Source of the DNA: JBOGOC01 sp050747525
Lineage (GTDB): Bacteria; Acidobacteriota; Polarisedimenticolia; JACPZX01; DASXTC01
Length of the DNA stretch: 64,000 bases
Reading direction: 5' to 3'
Assembly: GCA_050747525.1 (NCBI GenBank)
Contig: JBOGOC010000061.1
Location: forward strand, 62,001-126,000
Position numbers and translations under genes: made by a program. Below the pieces are notes generated by a model that was given only the letters and a program-made list of their open reading frames with translations, did not search any database and was not told the origin of the DNA. Shown one piece after another: positions 24,941 to 31,750 of this stretch (position 1 is the first letter of the stretch; the number at the start of each line of letters is the position of its first letter).

Positions 24941-26166
24941 GCCGCTCCCCTCCGGAAGACGAGCGATGCGTTGCTCCCCCCGAAGCCGAAGCTGTTGGAG
25001 ATCGCGAGGCGCATCTCTTCGCGCCTGGCCGCGCCGTGCACGAGATCGAGAGAGGTCCCTTCGTCGGCGCGCTCCCACCCGAGCGTGGGAGGAATCTTCT
25101 GGTGCAGCAACGTCAGCACCAGCACGACGGCCTCCACCGCGCCCGCGCCTCCCAGCAGGTGTCCGATCATCGACTTGCTGGCGGTCGCCGAGGGCATCCG
25201 TCCCGCCTGGCCGAAGACGGTCCGCAGCGCGCGCGCTTCGGTGGCGTCGTTGAGCGACGTCCCCGTTCCGTGCAGGTTGACGTGGTCGATCGTCTCGGGC
25301 GTGATCCCCGAGCGCTCCAGCGCTTGGGTCATGGCCGAGGCGGCCCCGCGCCCATCGGGATGGGGCGCGGTCATGTGGTGCGCGTCGCAGCTCAGGCCGT
25401 AGTCCAGAAACTCGGCCAGGACGGCCGCGCCGCGCCGGCGCGCGGTGTCGGCCTCCTCCAGCACGAGGATGCCGGCCCCTTCGCCCAGCGACAGTCCCTG
25501 GCGCGAGGCATCGAAGGGTCGGCACGGAGACGAGTCGAGCAGGCGCAGGGTGTTGAAGCCGCTGTAGGTCAGCCGGCACAGGGCGTCGCCCCCTCCCGCG
25601 ATCATCCCGGTGGCGTCGCCCGCGCGGATCAGATCGGCGGCCAGGCCGATGGAGATGGCGGACGAGGCGCAGGCGGTCATGTTGGACAGGCGCGGGCCGC
25701 CGGCGCGCAGGTCGCGCGCCACGGCGTCGGCGGGGGCCGAGCTGGGCAGGCCCAGGATGCGCGAGACGCCGGCCCGGTCGAAGCCGCGGCTCTCTCCGCG
25801 CCGGACGTACTCCTCCGTCTCGAGCATGCCGGCCGTGGAGGACCCCAGCGAGATGCCGATGGACGCCATGCCGTCCCGCGTGAGGCCGGCCTGCGCCGCG
25901 GCCTCGCGCGCGGCGGCGAGGCAGAGGAGGTCGCTGCGCGACGCCCGTGCGCGCTCCGGCGCGGGGAGCCCCGGCAGATCGGGCAGCCGCTTCACCTCGG
26001 CGGCGCGATCGCTGAGGCAGCCGGTGGCGTCGAAGAGGCCGAGCGCGCCGATCCCGCTCCGCCCTTCCATCATGGCGCCCCAGACTTGGCGCTGATCGGC
26101 TCCCAGGGCGCACACGATCCCCAGGCCGGTCACGACGACGCGCCGCCCGCCGGCGGGAGGGGTCAT
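24937..26166 (-). CDS. beta-ketoacyl-ACP synthase (FabF/KSalpha type)
   Basis: A 409-residue condensing enzyme with the full catalytic set: Cys166 in NMTACASSA, His299 in NLHGTGTSLND, Lys331 and His335 in KSMIGHLLGGAG, and the family C-terminal NSFGFGGSN. It would extend an ACP-bound chain with malonyl-ACP by decarboxylative condensation. The next gene is its inactive-looking partner, and the gene before is a flavoenzyme; overlaps of 4 bases on both sides mean a single operon with LpxL-type acyltransferase and DUF2062 genes. It is not next to fabD, fabG or fabH, so a dedicated pathway is likely. Confidence 0.9.
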   Translation of the reverse strand: MTPPAGGRRVVVTGLGIVCALGADQRQVWGAMMEGRSGIGALGLFDATGCLSDRAAEVKRLPDLPGLPAPERARASRSDLLCLAAAREAAAQAGLTRDGMASIGISLGSSTAGMLETEEYVRRGESRGFDRAGVSRILGLPSSAPADAVARDLRAGGPRLSNMTACASSAISIGLAADLIRAGDATGMIAGGGDALCRLTYSGFNTLRLLDSSPCRPFDASRQGLSLGEGAGILVLEEADTARRRGAAVLAEFLDYGLSCDAHHMTAPHPDGRGAASAMTQALERSGITPETIDHVNLHGTGTSLNDATEARALRTVFGQAGRMPSATASKSMIGHLLGGAGAVEAVVLVLTLLHQKIPPTLGWERADEGTSLDLVHGAARREEMRLAISNSFGFGGSNASLVFRRGAA

Positions 26167-27482
26167 GGGGAGGGTGGCGGGGGCGGGACGGCGGCGGAGC
26201 GCGGCTCCTCGAAGGCGGCCAGCAGGGGGACCTCGGGTGAGAGGCGCACGCGCTGCTGCACCCGGATGATCCCGTAGAACATGTTGAGCCTGGCGCGCAC
26301 GCCGAGACGATGCTCGACGTGCCCGGCCAGCAGGCTGACGACCGCCTGGCGGATGCCCCAGCGCCCCCCCGGGCTGAGGAAGATGTCGTTGAAGTGAGGC
26401 TCGTAGAACCGGCTCACGATGCGCGTGTAGGTCGCCACGTGGCTGCGCACCTTGCGCTCGTACGGCCGGAAGCGCCGTGGCGAGAGGTCCGCGGCGTCCG
26501 GACGGGAGCCGAGAGCCTCGTGCAGGGCATCGGCCGCCATCTCCGCCGACGACATGGCGAGCCACACACCCGACGAGAAGATCGGATCGATGAACGCGGC
26601 GGCGTCCCCAAGGAGCAGGTAGCCGTCCCCCGCCACGTCGCGGCACCCGTAGCTGTAGTCGCTCGCCGACCACACCTGTGAGATGCGCCGCGCCGACGCC
26701 GTCAGCCGCCGCGCGGCCGGGCAGCGCCGCAGCGCCTCTTCCAGAAGCTGCTCCGGAGGGAGCCCGGTCTTCCTGAGCGAGGTCCCTTCGGCCACCAGGC
26801 CGACGCTGGTGACGCCGCCGGGCAGCGGGATCATCCAGAACCAGCCGTCCTTCAGCACGACCAGGATGATGTCGCCGCCCCGTATCCCCTCGGCCCGCGG
26901 GATTCCTTCGAAGTGGGCGAACACGGCGGCCTTGCGCAGGTGCGGGGTCATGTCCCGCAGCCCGCGCCGCGATGCCAGGAAGGCGTCGCGCCCGCTGGCG
27001 TCAAGCAGGAAGCGCGCCGCGATGCGGCGCGGAGCGGCGTCGCCGGGCCCCTGCACCGTCAGCTCGCATCCCGTGCGTGAGGACGGCGTGGCCTCCAGCA
27101 CCGTCGTCCCCTGATGCACCTCGGCTCCCAGCTCGGCGGCGCGCTGCAGCAGCAGCTCGTCGAAGGCCGATCGCAGCACCTGGAACGCCATCGGGTAGCC
27201 GGGCACGATCCCGTCTGCGAACGAGATGTAGCGGGTCACCGACCCGTCGCTGGACATGAGAAGCGCGCCGTGCTTGTGCACGAACTGGCCGCGCAGCCGC
27301 GACTCGATCCCCAGGCGGCGGAACAGGTCCATGTTGAACGGCAGGAGCGACTCGCCGATGTGGAAGCGGGGAAAGGTCTCCTTCTCCAGGACCACCACCC
27401 GCCGGCCGTGCGCGGCCAGCAGCGCGGCTGCGGTGGCTCCGGCGGGTCCGCCGCCGATGATGGCGACGTCTGCGTCAGGCAT
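26163..27482 (-). CDS. FAD-dependent oxidoreductase of the flavin halogenase superfamily, copy 1
   Basis: A 439-residue flavoprotein. GxGxxG dinucleotide fold at 10-15 (VAIIGGGPAGATAA), then HIGESLLP, and GDAAAFIDPIFSSGV as the second FAD motif. Trp214-x-Trp216-x-Ile218-Pro219 (GWFWMIP) is the WxWxIP motif used to mark flavin-dependent halogenases and thought to keep them from acting as monooxygenases. Relatives sit in flexirubin and xanthomonadin clusters, where they halogenate or hydroxylate the aryl head. The Pro-rich tail is disordered. Overlaps: 4 bases with the ketosynthase, 8 with the DUF2062 gene. A geranylgeranyl-reductase-type role is the main alternative. Confidence 0.75.
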   Translation of the reverse strand: MPDADVAIIGGGPAGATAAALLAAHGRRVVVLEKETFPRFHIGESLLPFNMDLFRRLGIESRLRGQFVHKHGALLMSSDGSVTRYISFADGIVPGYPMAFQVLRSAFDELLLQRAAELGAEVHQGTTVLEATPSSRTGCELTVQGPGDAAPRRIAARFLLDASGRDAFLASRRGLRDMTPHLRKAAVFAHFEGIPRAEGIRGGDIILVVLKDGWFWMIPLPGGVTSVGLVAEGTSLRKTGLPPEQLLEEALRRCPAARRLTASARRISQVWSASDYSYGCRDVAGDGYLLLGDAAAFIDPIFSSGVWLAMSSAEMAADALHEALGSRPDAADLSPRRFRPYERKVRSHVATYTRIVSRFYEPHFNDIFLSPGGRWGIRQAVVSLLAGHVEHRLGVRARLNMFYGIIRVQQRVRLSPEVPLLAAFEEPRSAAVPPPPPSP

Positions 27483-27912
27483 GGCGAAACCTCCGTCGGG
27501 AGATCCGTGCGATGGCGAAGGTGAGCAGGCCGAGCGCCGTCCCCATCACGACTCCCAGGACCGCCCCGCCACGCAGCCAGGAGACGTAGAAGACCAGGCC
27601 CGACGGATCCCAGGCGCCGTGCGCGGAGTTGCCCGCCCCCATGGCGTTGCCGATCCAGAGGCTGGCGGCGATGAGCCCCGGGGCGAAGAAGGGATTGGAG
27701 ATCTGCGAGGCCAGCGCTGCTGCGGCGATGTTGAGCCGCAGGGCCCAGGCGATGCCCCCGGCGATCAGCGCGTGCAGCATGTAGAAAGGAGTGAGCCCGA
27801 CGAACACGCCGATCCCCACGGCCAGGCCCAGCCGGGCCGGGGACGCGTGCTGCTCCAGCAGCATGTGGCGCGCCCGCTTCAGGAGGCCGGGGCGTTTCTC
27901 AGGCGGATTCAC
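27475..27912 (-). CDS. DUF2062 membrane protein
   Basis: A 145-residue inner-membrane protein. The GTG overlapping the previous stop (GTGA) was chosen over an ATG 60 bases earlier that lies inside the acyltransferase gene. It has the DUF2062 pattern: a basic amphipathic start (KRARHMLLEQHASPARLGLAVGIGVFVG), the LTPFYMLH motif, a short span and SNPFFAPGL, then a final span (GAVLGVVMGTALGLLTFAI). The function of DUF2062 is unknown; it is often beside or fused to GT2 proteins and lipid acyltransferases in aryl-polyene-like loci, as here. Confidence 0.8.
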   Translation of the reverse strand: MNPPEKRPGLLKRARHMLLEQHASPARLGLAVGIGVFVGLTPFYMLHALIAGGIAWALRLNIAAAALASQISNPFFAPGLIAASLWIGNAMGAGNSAHGAWDPSGLVFYVSWLRGGAVLGVVMGTALGLLTFAIARISRRRFRHA

Positions 27913-28877
27913 TCGGATTCCTCCGTCGGCTCCGCGTCGTCGCGTGGCCAGACATCGTAGAAGTTGAACCACTGGTCGGAATGGCTCGCGATGACGGACT
28001 CCATGATACCCGCAAGGCGCGGCATCGCCTCGCGCAACGCGGCGTCGAGGCCTTCGCCGCGCTGGCGCGGCAGCTCGAGCGGGGGCAGCGCAATCAGGCG
28101 GAACCTATCCCCCGGGGCCAGCAGGGTGAACACGGGCACGATGGGGGCTCCCGTCGCGAGCGCCAGCCTGACCGGCCCGGTGGGGAGCGGCGCGGGGAGG
28201 CCGAACAACGGGGTGGGATGGACGTCGGCGCCGGCGGCGCGATCTCCCTGCACGGCCACGATCTCCCCGCGCACGAGCGCGGCCATCAGCTCGACTCCCA
28301 GCAGCGGCGAGGCTCCCACGTGATGCACGCGCAGCCCGGGATGGCCTCGCGCCTCCGAAGCCAGGCGGGACACCTCGAGCGGCTCGTCGGGGCGCATCAC
28401 CACGTGCACCGGCACGCCGAGGTGCCCCAGCAGCGACAGCCCCATGTCCCATTGCCCGATGTGCATCGTGAGCAGGATGGCGCCATGCCCCTTCTCCAGC
28501 GCCCTGTGAACGACGGCCCGCGCGTCCTTCTCACCATCGAGCTGGTCCCACAGCCAGGCCGGTCCGAACCGGCGCAGCGACGCGTAGGCCACCATGAACC
28601 GGCTGAAGCTCACGAACACCCGATAGGCTCGCCACCAGAGGGCCGGTCCGGTCACACCGGTCACGCGCTCGAGGTTGCGCAGGACCGCTCCCCTCTCCCG
28701 CGCCATCACCAGGAAGCACAACGCCGAGACGGCGTATCCGAGAGCTCTCACGGCGAAGCGGGGGAGAGACGGCGTGATGCCGAAGATCAGGCGCCAGCTC
28801 AGCGGGGTGTTCAGGCGATGGGTATGCCAACGTGCCGTCGTGGACGATGTGCGCGCCGCCGCGGATGGAGAGGACAC
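27909..28877 (-). CDS. LpxL-type lysophospholipid/lipid acyltransferase
   Basis: A 322-residue acyltransferase of the lipid A biosynthesis (HtrB/LpxL) family. The HxxxxD catalytic motif is His139-Asp144 in TMHIGQWD; a hydrophobic N-terminal span (ALGYAVSALCFLVM) anchors it. Later VPVHVVMRPDEP, VQGDRAAGAD and GAPIVPVFTL are the expected substrate-site blocks. It would move an acyl chain from ACP to a lipid head group, and in aryl-polyene loci a homologue attaches the polyene to glycerol or a sugar lipid. GTG start with TACATT 6 bases upstream; first gene of the five-gene operon that includes both ketosynthases. Confidence 0.8.
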   Translation of the reverse strand: MSSPSAAARTSSTTARWHTHRLNTPLSWRLIFGITPSLPRFAVRALGYAVSALCFLVMARERGAVLRNLERVTGVTGPALWWRAYRVFVSFSRFMVAYASLRRFGPAWLWDQLDGEKDARAVVHRALEKGHGAILLTMHIGQWDMGLSLLGHLGVPVHVVMRPDEPLEVSRLASEARGHPGLRVHHVGASPLLGVELMAALVRGEIVAVQGDRAAGADVHPTPLFGLPAPLPTGPVRLALATGAPIVPVFTLLAPGDRFRLIALPPLELPRQRGEGLDAALREAMPRLAGIMESVIASHSDQWFNFYDVWPRDDAEPTEESE

Positions 28878-28883
28878 CCGGGC

Positions 28884-28889
28884 AATGTA
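28884..28889 (-). promoter_or_regulatory. -10-like TACATT before the acyltransferase operon
   Basis: On the minus strand TACATT stands 6 bases before the GTG at 28877, with no ribosome site between. It faces the TACGAT of the divergent flavoenzyme gene across the 77-base gap. Confidence 0.35.
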
Positions 28890-28917
28890 GAGGATGAGCG
28901 GGGGGAAGGTCCAGCCG

Positions 28918-28945
28918 TTGCCGTGGTTGGCCGCTATGGTACGAT
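28918..28945 (+). promoter_or_regulatory. promoter-like elements before the second flavoenzyme
   Basis: TTGCCG at 28918-28923, a 16-base spacer and TACGAT at 28940-28945, which ends 9 bases before the ATG at 28955. Moderate match; leader would be very short. Confidence 0.35.
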
Positions 28946-28954
28946 TCGCAGCCT

Positions 28955-30511
28955 ATGAGGCGTTACGACGTCGTGGTGCTGGGAGGAGCGTTCGCGGGCT
29001 CCGCCACGGCCCTGCTGCTGAAGCGCTCGGATCCCCGGCTGCGGGTCCTGATCGTGGAGAAGCGCGAGGCGTTCGACCGCAAGGTGGGCGAATCGGCCAT
29101 CGAGCTGTCGACCTGGTTCCTCACCCGTGTGCTCCGGCTCGACCGGCACATGTTCCTGGAGCAGCTCCCCAAGTACGGCCAGCGCTACTGGTTCTTCAAG
29201 GAAGGCGTGACCGGCCTGTCGGGCGCGTCGGAGCTGGGGAACAAATACCAGACGCGGGTCCCCAGCTTCCACGTCGACCGCGCGCGGCTGGACGAGCACG
29301 TGCATGGTCTGGCGCGGGCCGAAGGGGTCGAGGTGATGCGCCCGGCCAAGGTCATGGACATGCAGAGTCAGCAGGACGGCCTCTCGACCCTGCTCCTCGA
29401 GACACCGGACGGCCCGCAAAGCGTGGAAGCGAGCTGGGTGGTGGACGGCACGGGACGGACCGCATGGCTGGCGCGGCGGATGGGGCTGCTGGAGGCGGTG
29501 CCGGAGCATCCCACCCATGCCGTCTGGGCGCGCTACACGGGCACGGCGGATCTCGATGGCGAGTGGCTCCCCGGACGGGAGGGCCAGGGCGCCCCCATCG
29601 TCTCCCGGGGCCTTTCCACCAATCACTTCACCGGGTTGGGCTGGTGGGTCTGGATCATCCCGCTCCCCGGAGGAGACGTGAGCGTGGGGGTCGTGTGGGA
29701 CGAACGGCTGTTCGACCTGCCCCCCGGGGCCAACCTCGCGGATCGGTTCGAGTCGTTCATGAGGAGCTATCCGGCCGGGATGGAGCTGATGCGCAACACC
29801 CGGCGTCGTGAAGGGGACTTCCGCTCCCTGCGCCACCTGCCGTACCGGGTCCGGCGCATCATGGGAAACGGCTGGGCCATGGTGGGAGATGCGGCCGGCT
29901 TCATCGATCCGTTCTACAGTCCCGGGCTCGACTGGGCAGCGTGCACCATCAGCCGGACCGTTTCCCTGATCGTCGACGACCTGGCCGCGGGAGGAAAGCC
30001 CGAGACACGGCGCGCCGCCGTGGAGCGGCACAGCTCGATGTTCACGCTCAGCTTCGAGCGGTGGCTGCGCGCGCTCTACGTGGACAAGTACTACTACATG
30101 GGAGACGCCGAGCTCATGGAGGTGGCGCTGCGCCTCGAAGTGGCGCTGTACTACTTCGGCATCGTCACTCCGGCGTACCGCGAGCCTCACCAGCGTCTCA
30201 TTCCTCCCTTCTCCCTCCCCATCTCCTGGCCGTTCTACGCTCTGATACGCGGGGTCAACGACCGTCTTGCGGCGCTGGCGAAGGTGCGGCTGGCCGCCGG
30301 CACCTATGGCCGTGGCAACGCGGGCCGTCGCGTCATGCTGGGGGGCTTCAAGCTGGGGCCGAGCAGCCTGCGGTTCGTCCCCGGGGCCCTGGCGCGTCTC
30401 GCGCGCCTGGAGATCGGCTCCCTTCCCGATCGCCTGGCCGCACGCAGGCGACGGCGTGAGGAACTCGCGGGCCGCCCGGCGGCCGCCATGGTGGGCGAGA
30501 AGCCCCGGTGA
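28955..30511 (+). CDS. FAD-dependent halogenase-superfamily protein, copy 2
   Basis: A 518-residue flavoprotein. The N-terminal FAD fold (VVVLGGAFAGSATALLL) departs from strict GxGxxG but keeps spacing. KVGESAIELSTW, Lys73 in LPKYGQRYWFF (near the place of the halogenase catalytic Lys), DGTGRTAWLAR and GDAAGFIDPFYSPGLD follow. Trp231-x-Trp233-x-Ile235-Pro236 (WVWIIP) is the halogenase WxWxIP motif. It differs strongly from copy 1 and has an extra C-terminal helical domain of about 130 residues. It is divergent from the acyltransferase/ketosynthase operon and heads an operon with DoxX and two membrane proteins. Halogenase, hydroxylase or reductase activity cannot be told apart by sequence alone. 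Confidence 0.7.
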   Translation: MRRYDVVVLGGAFAGSATALLLKRSDPRLRVLIVEKREAFDRKVGESAIELSTWFLTRVLRLDRHMFLEQLPKYGQRYWFFKEGVTGLSGASELGNKYQTRVPSFHVDRARLDEHVHGLARAEGVEVMRPAKVMDMQSQQDGLSTLLLETPDGPQSVEASWVVDGTGRTAWLARRMGLLEAVPEHPTHAVWARYTGTADLDGEWLPGREGQGAPIVSRGLSTNHFTGLGWWVWIIPLPGGDVSVGVVWDERLFDLPPGANLADRFESFMRSYPAGMELMRNTRRREGDFRSLRHLPYRVRRIMGNGWAMVGDAAGFIDPFYSPGLDWAACTISRTVSLIVDDLAAGGKPETRRAAVERHSSMFTLSFERWLRALYVDKYYYMGDAELMEVALRLEVALYYFGIVTPAYREPHQRLIPPFSLPISWPFYALIRGVNDRLAALAKVRLAAGTYGRGNAGRRVMLGGFKLGPSSLRFVPGALARLARLEIGSLPDRLAARRRRREELAGRPAAAMVGEKPR

Positions 30512-30912
30512 TCCTCACGTCGCTGACCCGCTACCGTGAACTGGGACTCCTGATACTTCGCGTCGGGCTGGGCGCCATGTTCGTGGTGCACGGAGCCCCC
30601 AAGCTCATGGGCGGCGTCGAAAGGTGGAATGGGATAGGTGGAGCCATGAGCAACCTGGGCATCACCCAGATGCCCGCGCTGTGGGGCTTCCTCGCCGCGC
30701 TTGCCGAGACGGGCGGGGGTGTCTGCCTCATCCTGGGGTTCGCCTTCCGTCCCGCCTGCCTGCTGATGGCCTTCACCATGGGAGTCGCGACCATGCACCA
30801 TCTCAAGCGAGGGGACAGCATCCAGACCGCCTCTCACGCCATCGAAGCGGGGATCGTCTTCGTCTCGCTGCTGCTCATCGGGCCGGGCAAGTACAGCGTG
30901 GACGGCAAATGA
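30508..30912 (+). CDS. DoxX-family membrane protein
   Basis: A 134-residue protein with four membrane spans in the DoxX layout: span 1 LGLLILRVGLGAMFVVHGAPKL (with the family HG-x-PKL end), loop GGAMSNLGI, then LWGFLAALAETGGGVCLILG, and two short spans to the end. GTG start overlapping the previous stop (GTGA). DoxX proteins are linked with quinone or thiol redox balance; the tie to the flavoenzyme gene before it suggests a supporting redox role. Function here not established. Confidence 0.85.
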   Translation: MILTSLTRYRELGLLILRVGLGAMFVVHGAPKLMGGVERWNGIGGAMSNLGITQMPALWGFLAALAETGGGVCLILGFAFRPACLLMAFTMGVATMHHLKRGDSIQTASHAIEAGIVFVSLLLIGPGKYSVDGK

Positions 30913-31292
30913 GCCGCGCCCGGGCCATCTTCCTGTTCCTCGCCGGCGCCATGATGGTGACCGCCTCCTTCGCGCACGCACTTGCCGGGTGGCCTGCCCT
31001 GAAGCCCGAGTTGGAGAAGCTCTCCGCGTCCAAGGACGTGATGGACACCGCGTCCATCGGCTGGCACTGGGGGAGCGCCACCATGGCGACCCTGGGCGTG
31101 ATCGTCCTGGCTGGCGCCTGGCGCTGGTGGAGCGGTGACCGATCCGGCGCGTTCGCCGTCAGGCTGGTGGCCGCCTGCTGGATCCTGTTCGGGATCGCCA
31201 CGATGCTGACCTACGGCGTCAGCGGACACTTCACCGGGTTCATCGTGATCGGCGCTCTGGCCCTTGCCCCCACCCTGGGGGACGGATCCTGA
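30909..31292 (+). CDS. four-span membrane protein of unknown function
   Basis: A 127-residue protein with about four hydrophobic segments: AIFLFLAGAMMVTASFAHAL, GSATMATLGVIVLAGAW, LVAACWILFGIATMLTYGV and FIVIGALALAPTL. The SFAHALAGWPALKPEL stretch after span 1 and GWHWGSATM before span 2 contain His residues that could bind a cofactor. ATGA overlap with the DoxX gene. No named family was recognised; small membrane proteins of this sort often follow DoxX genes. Confidence 0.65.
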   Translation: MSRARAIFLFLAGAMMVTASFAHALAGWPALKPELEKLSASKDVMDTASIGWHWGSATMATLGVIVLAGAWRWWSGDRSGAFAVRLVAACWILFGIATMLTYGVSGHFTGFIVIGALALAPTLGDGS

Positions 31293-31305
31293 AGGAGGCG
31301 GACAC

Positions 31306-31746
31306 ATGGGCAGGTTGATCGGCGGGGTAGTGGTCGGCTATCTGACGATGTTCGTGCTGGTGTTCGGAAGCTTCACCGCGGCCTACCTGGCCATGGGCGC
31401 GAACAGCGCGTTCCAGGCGGGCAGCTACGAACCCAGCACACTGTGGCTCGTGGTCAGCTGGGTGCTGGGTTTCCTGGCGGCGGTGGCGGGCGGCTGCGTC
31501 TGCATGGCGATCGCGCGCACGCCGAAGGGGCCGCTGACGCTGTGCATCGTGGTGGTGGTGCTGGGCGTTCTGTTCGCCATACCGACCCTGATGGGCGGCC
31601 CGGACGAGCGTCCCACGGTGAGAACCGGCGACGTCGCCAACATGGACGCCATGATGAACGCGCGCCAGCCCGCATGGCTGATGGTGCTCAACCCGATCCT
31701 GGGGGCCGTGGGAGTGATGGTCGGTGGGCGGCTGAAGGGCGCTTGA
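31306..31746 (+). CDS. membrane protein of unknown function
   Basis: A 146-residue protein with a strong AAGGAGG ribosome site 7 bases before its ATG. Spans: LIGGVVVGYLTMFVLVFGSFTAAYLAM, TLWLVVSWVLGFLAAVAGGCVCM, a third LCIVVVVLGVLFAIPTLM and a last one PILGAVGVMVGGRL. It carries VAGGCVCMAIAR with two Cys at a membrane edge. Last gene of the flavoenzyme-DoxX operon; convergent with the S41 gene, four bases apart. Function unknown. Confidence 0.65.
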   Translation: MGRLIGGVVVGYLTMFVLVFGSFTAAYLAMGANSAFQAGSYEPSTLWLVVSWVLGFLAAVAGGCVCMAIARTPKGPLTLCIVVVVLGVLFAIPTLMGGPDERPTVRTGDVANMDAMMNARQPAWLMVLNPILGAVGVMVGGRLKGA

Positions 31747-31750
31747 GGCG

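Noticed and set aside
18144..30511. Calling the locus a complete aryl-polyene cluster
   Set aside because: No ketoreductase, thioesterase or ammonia lyase is present in the window; only resemblance can be claimed.
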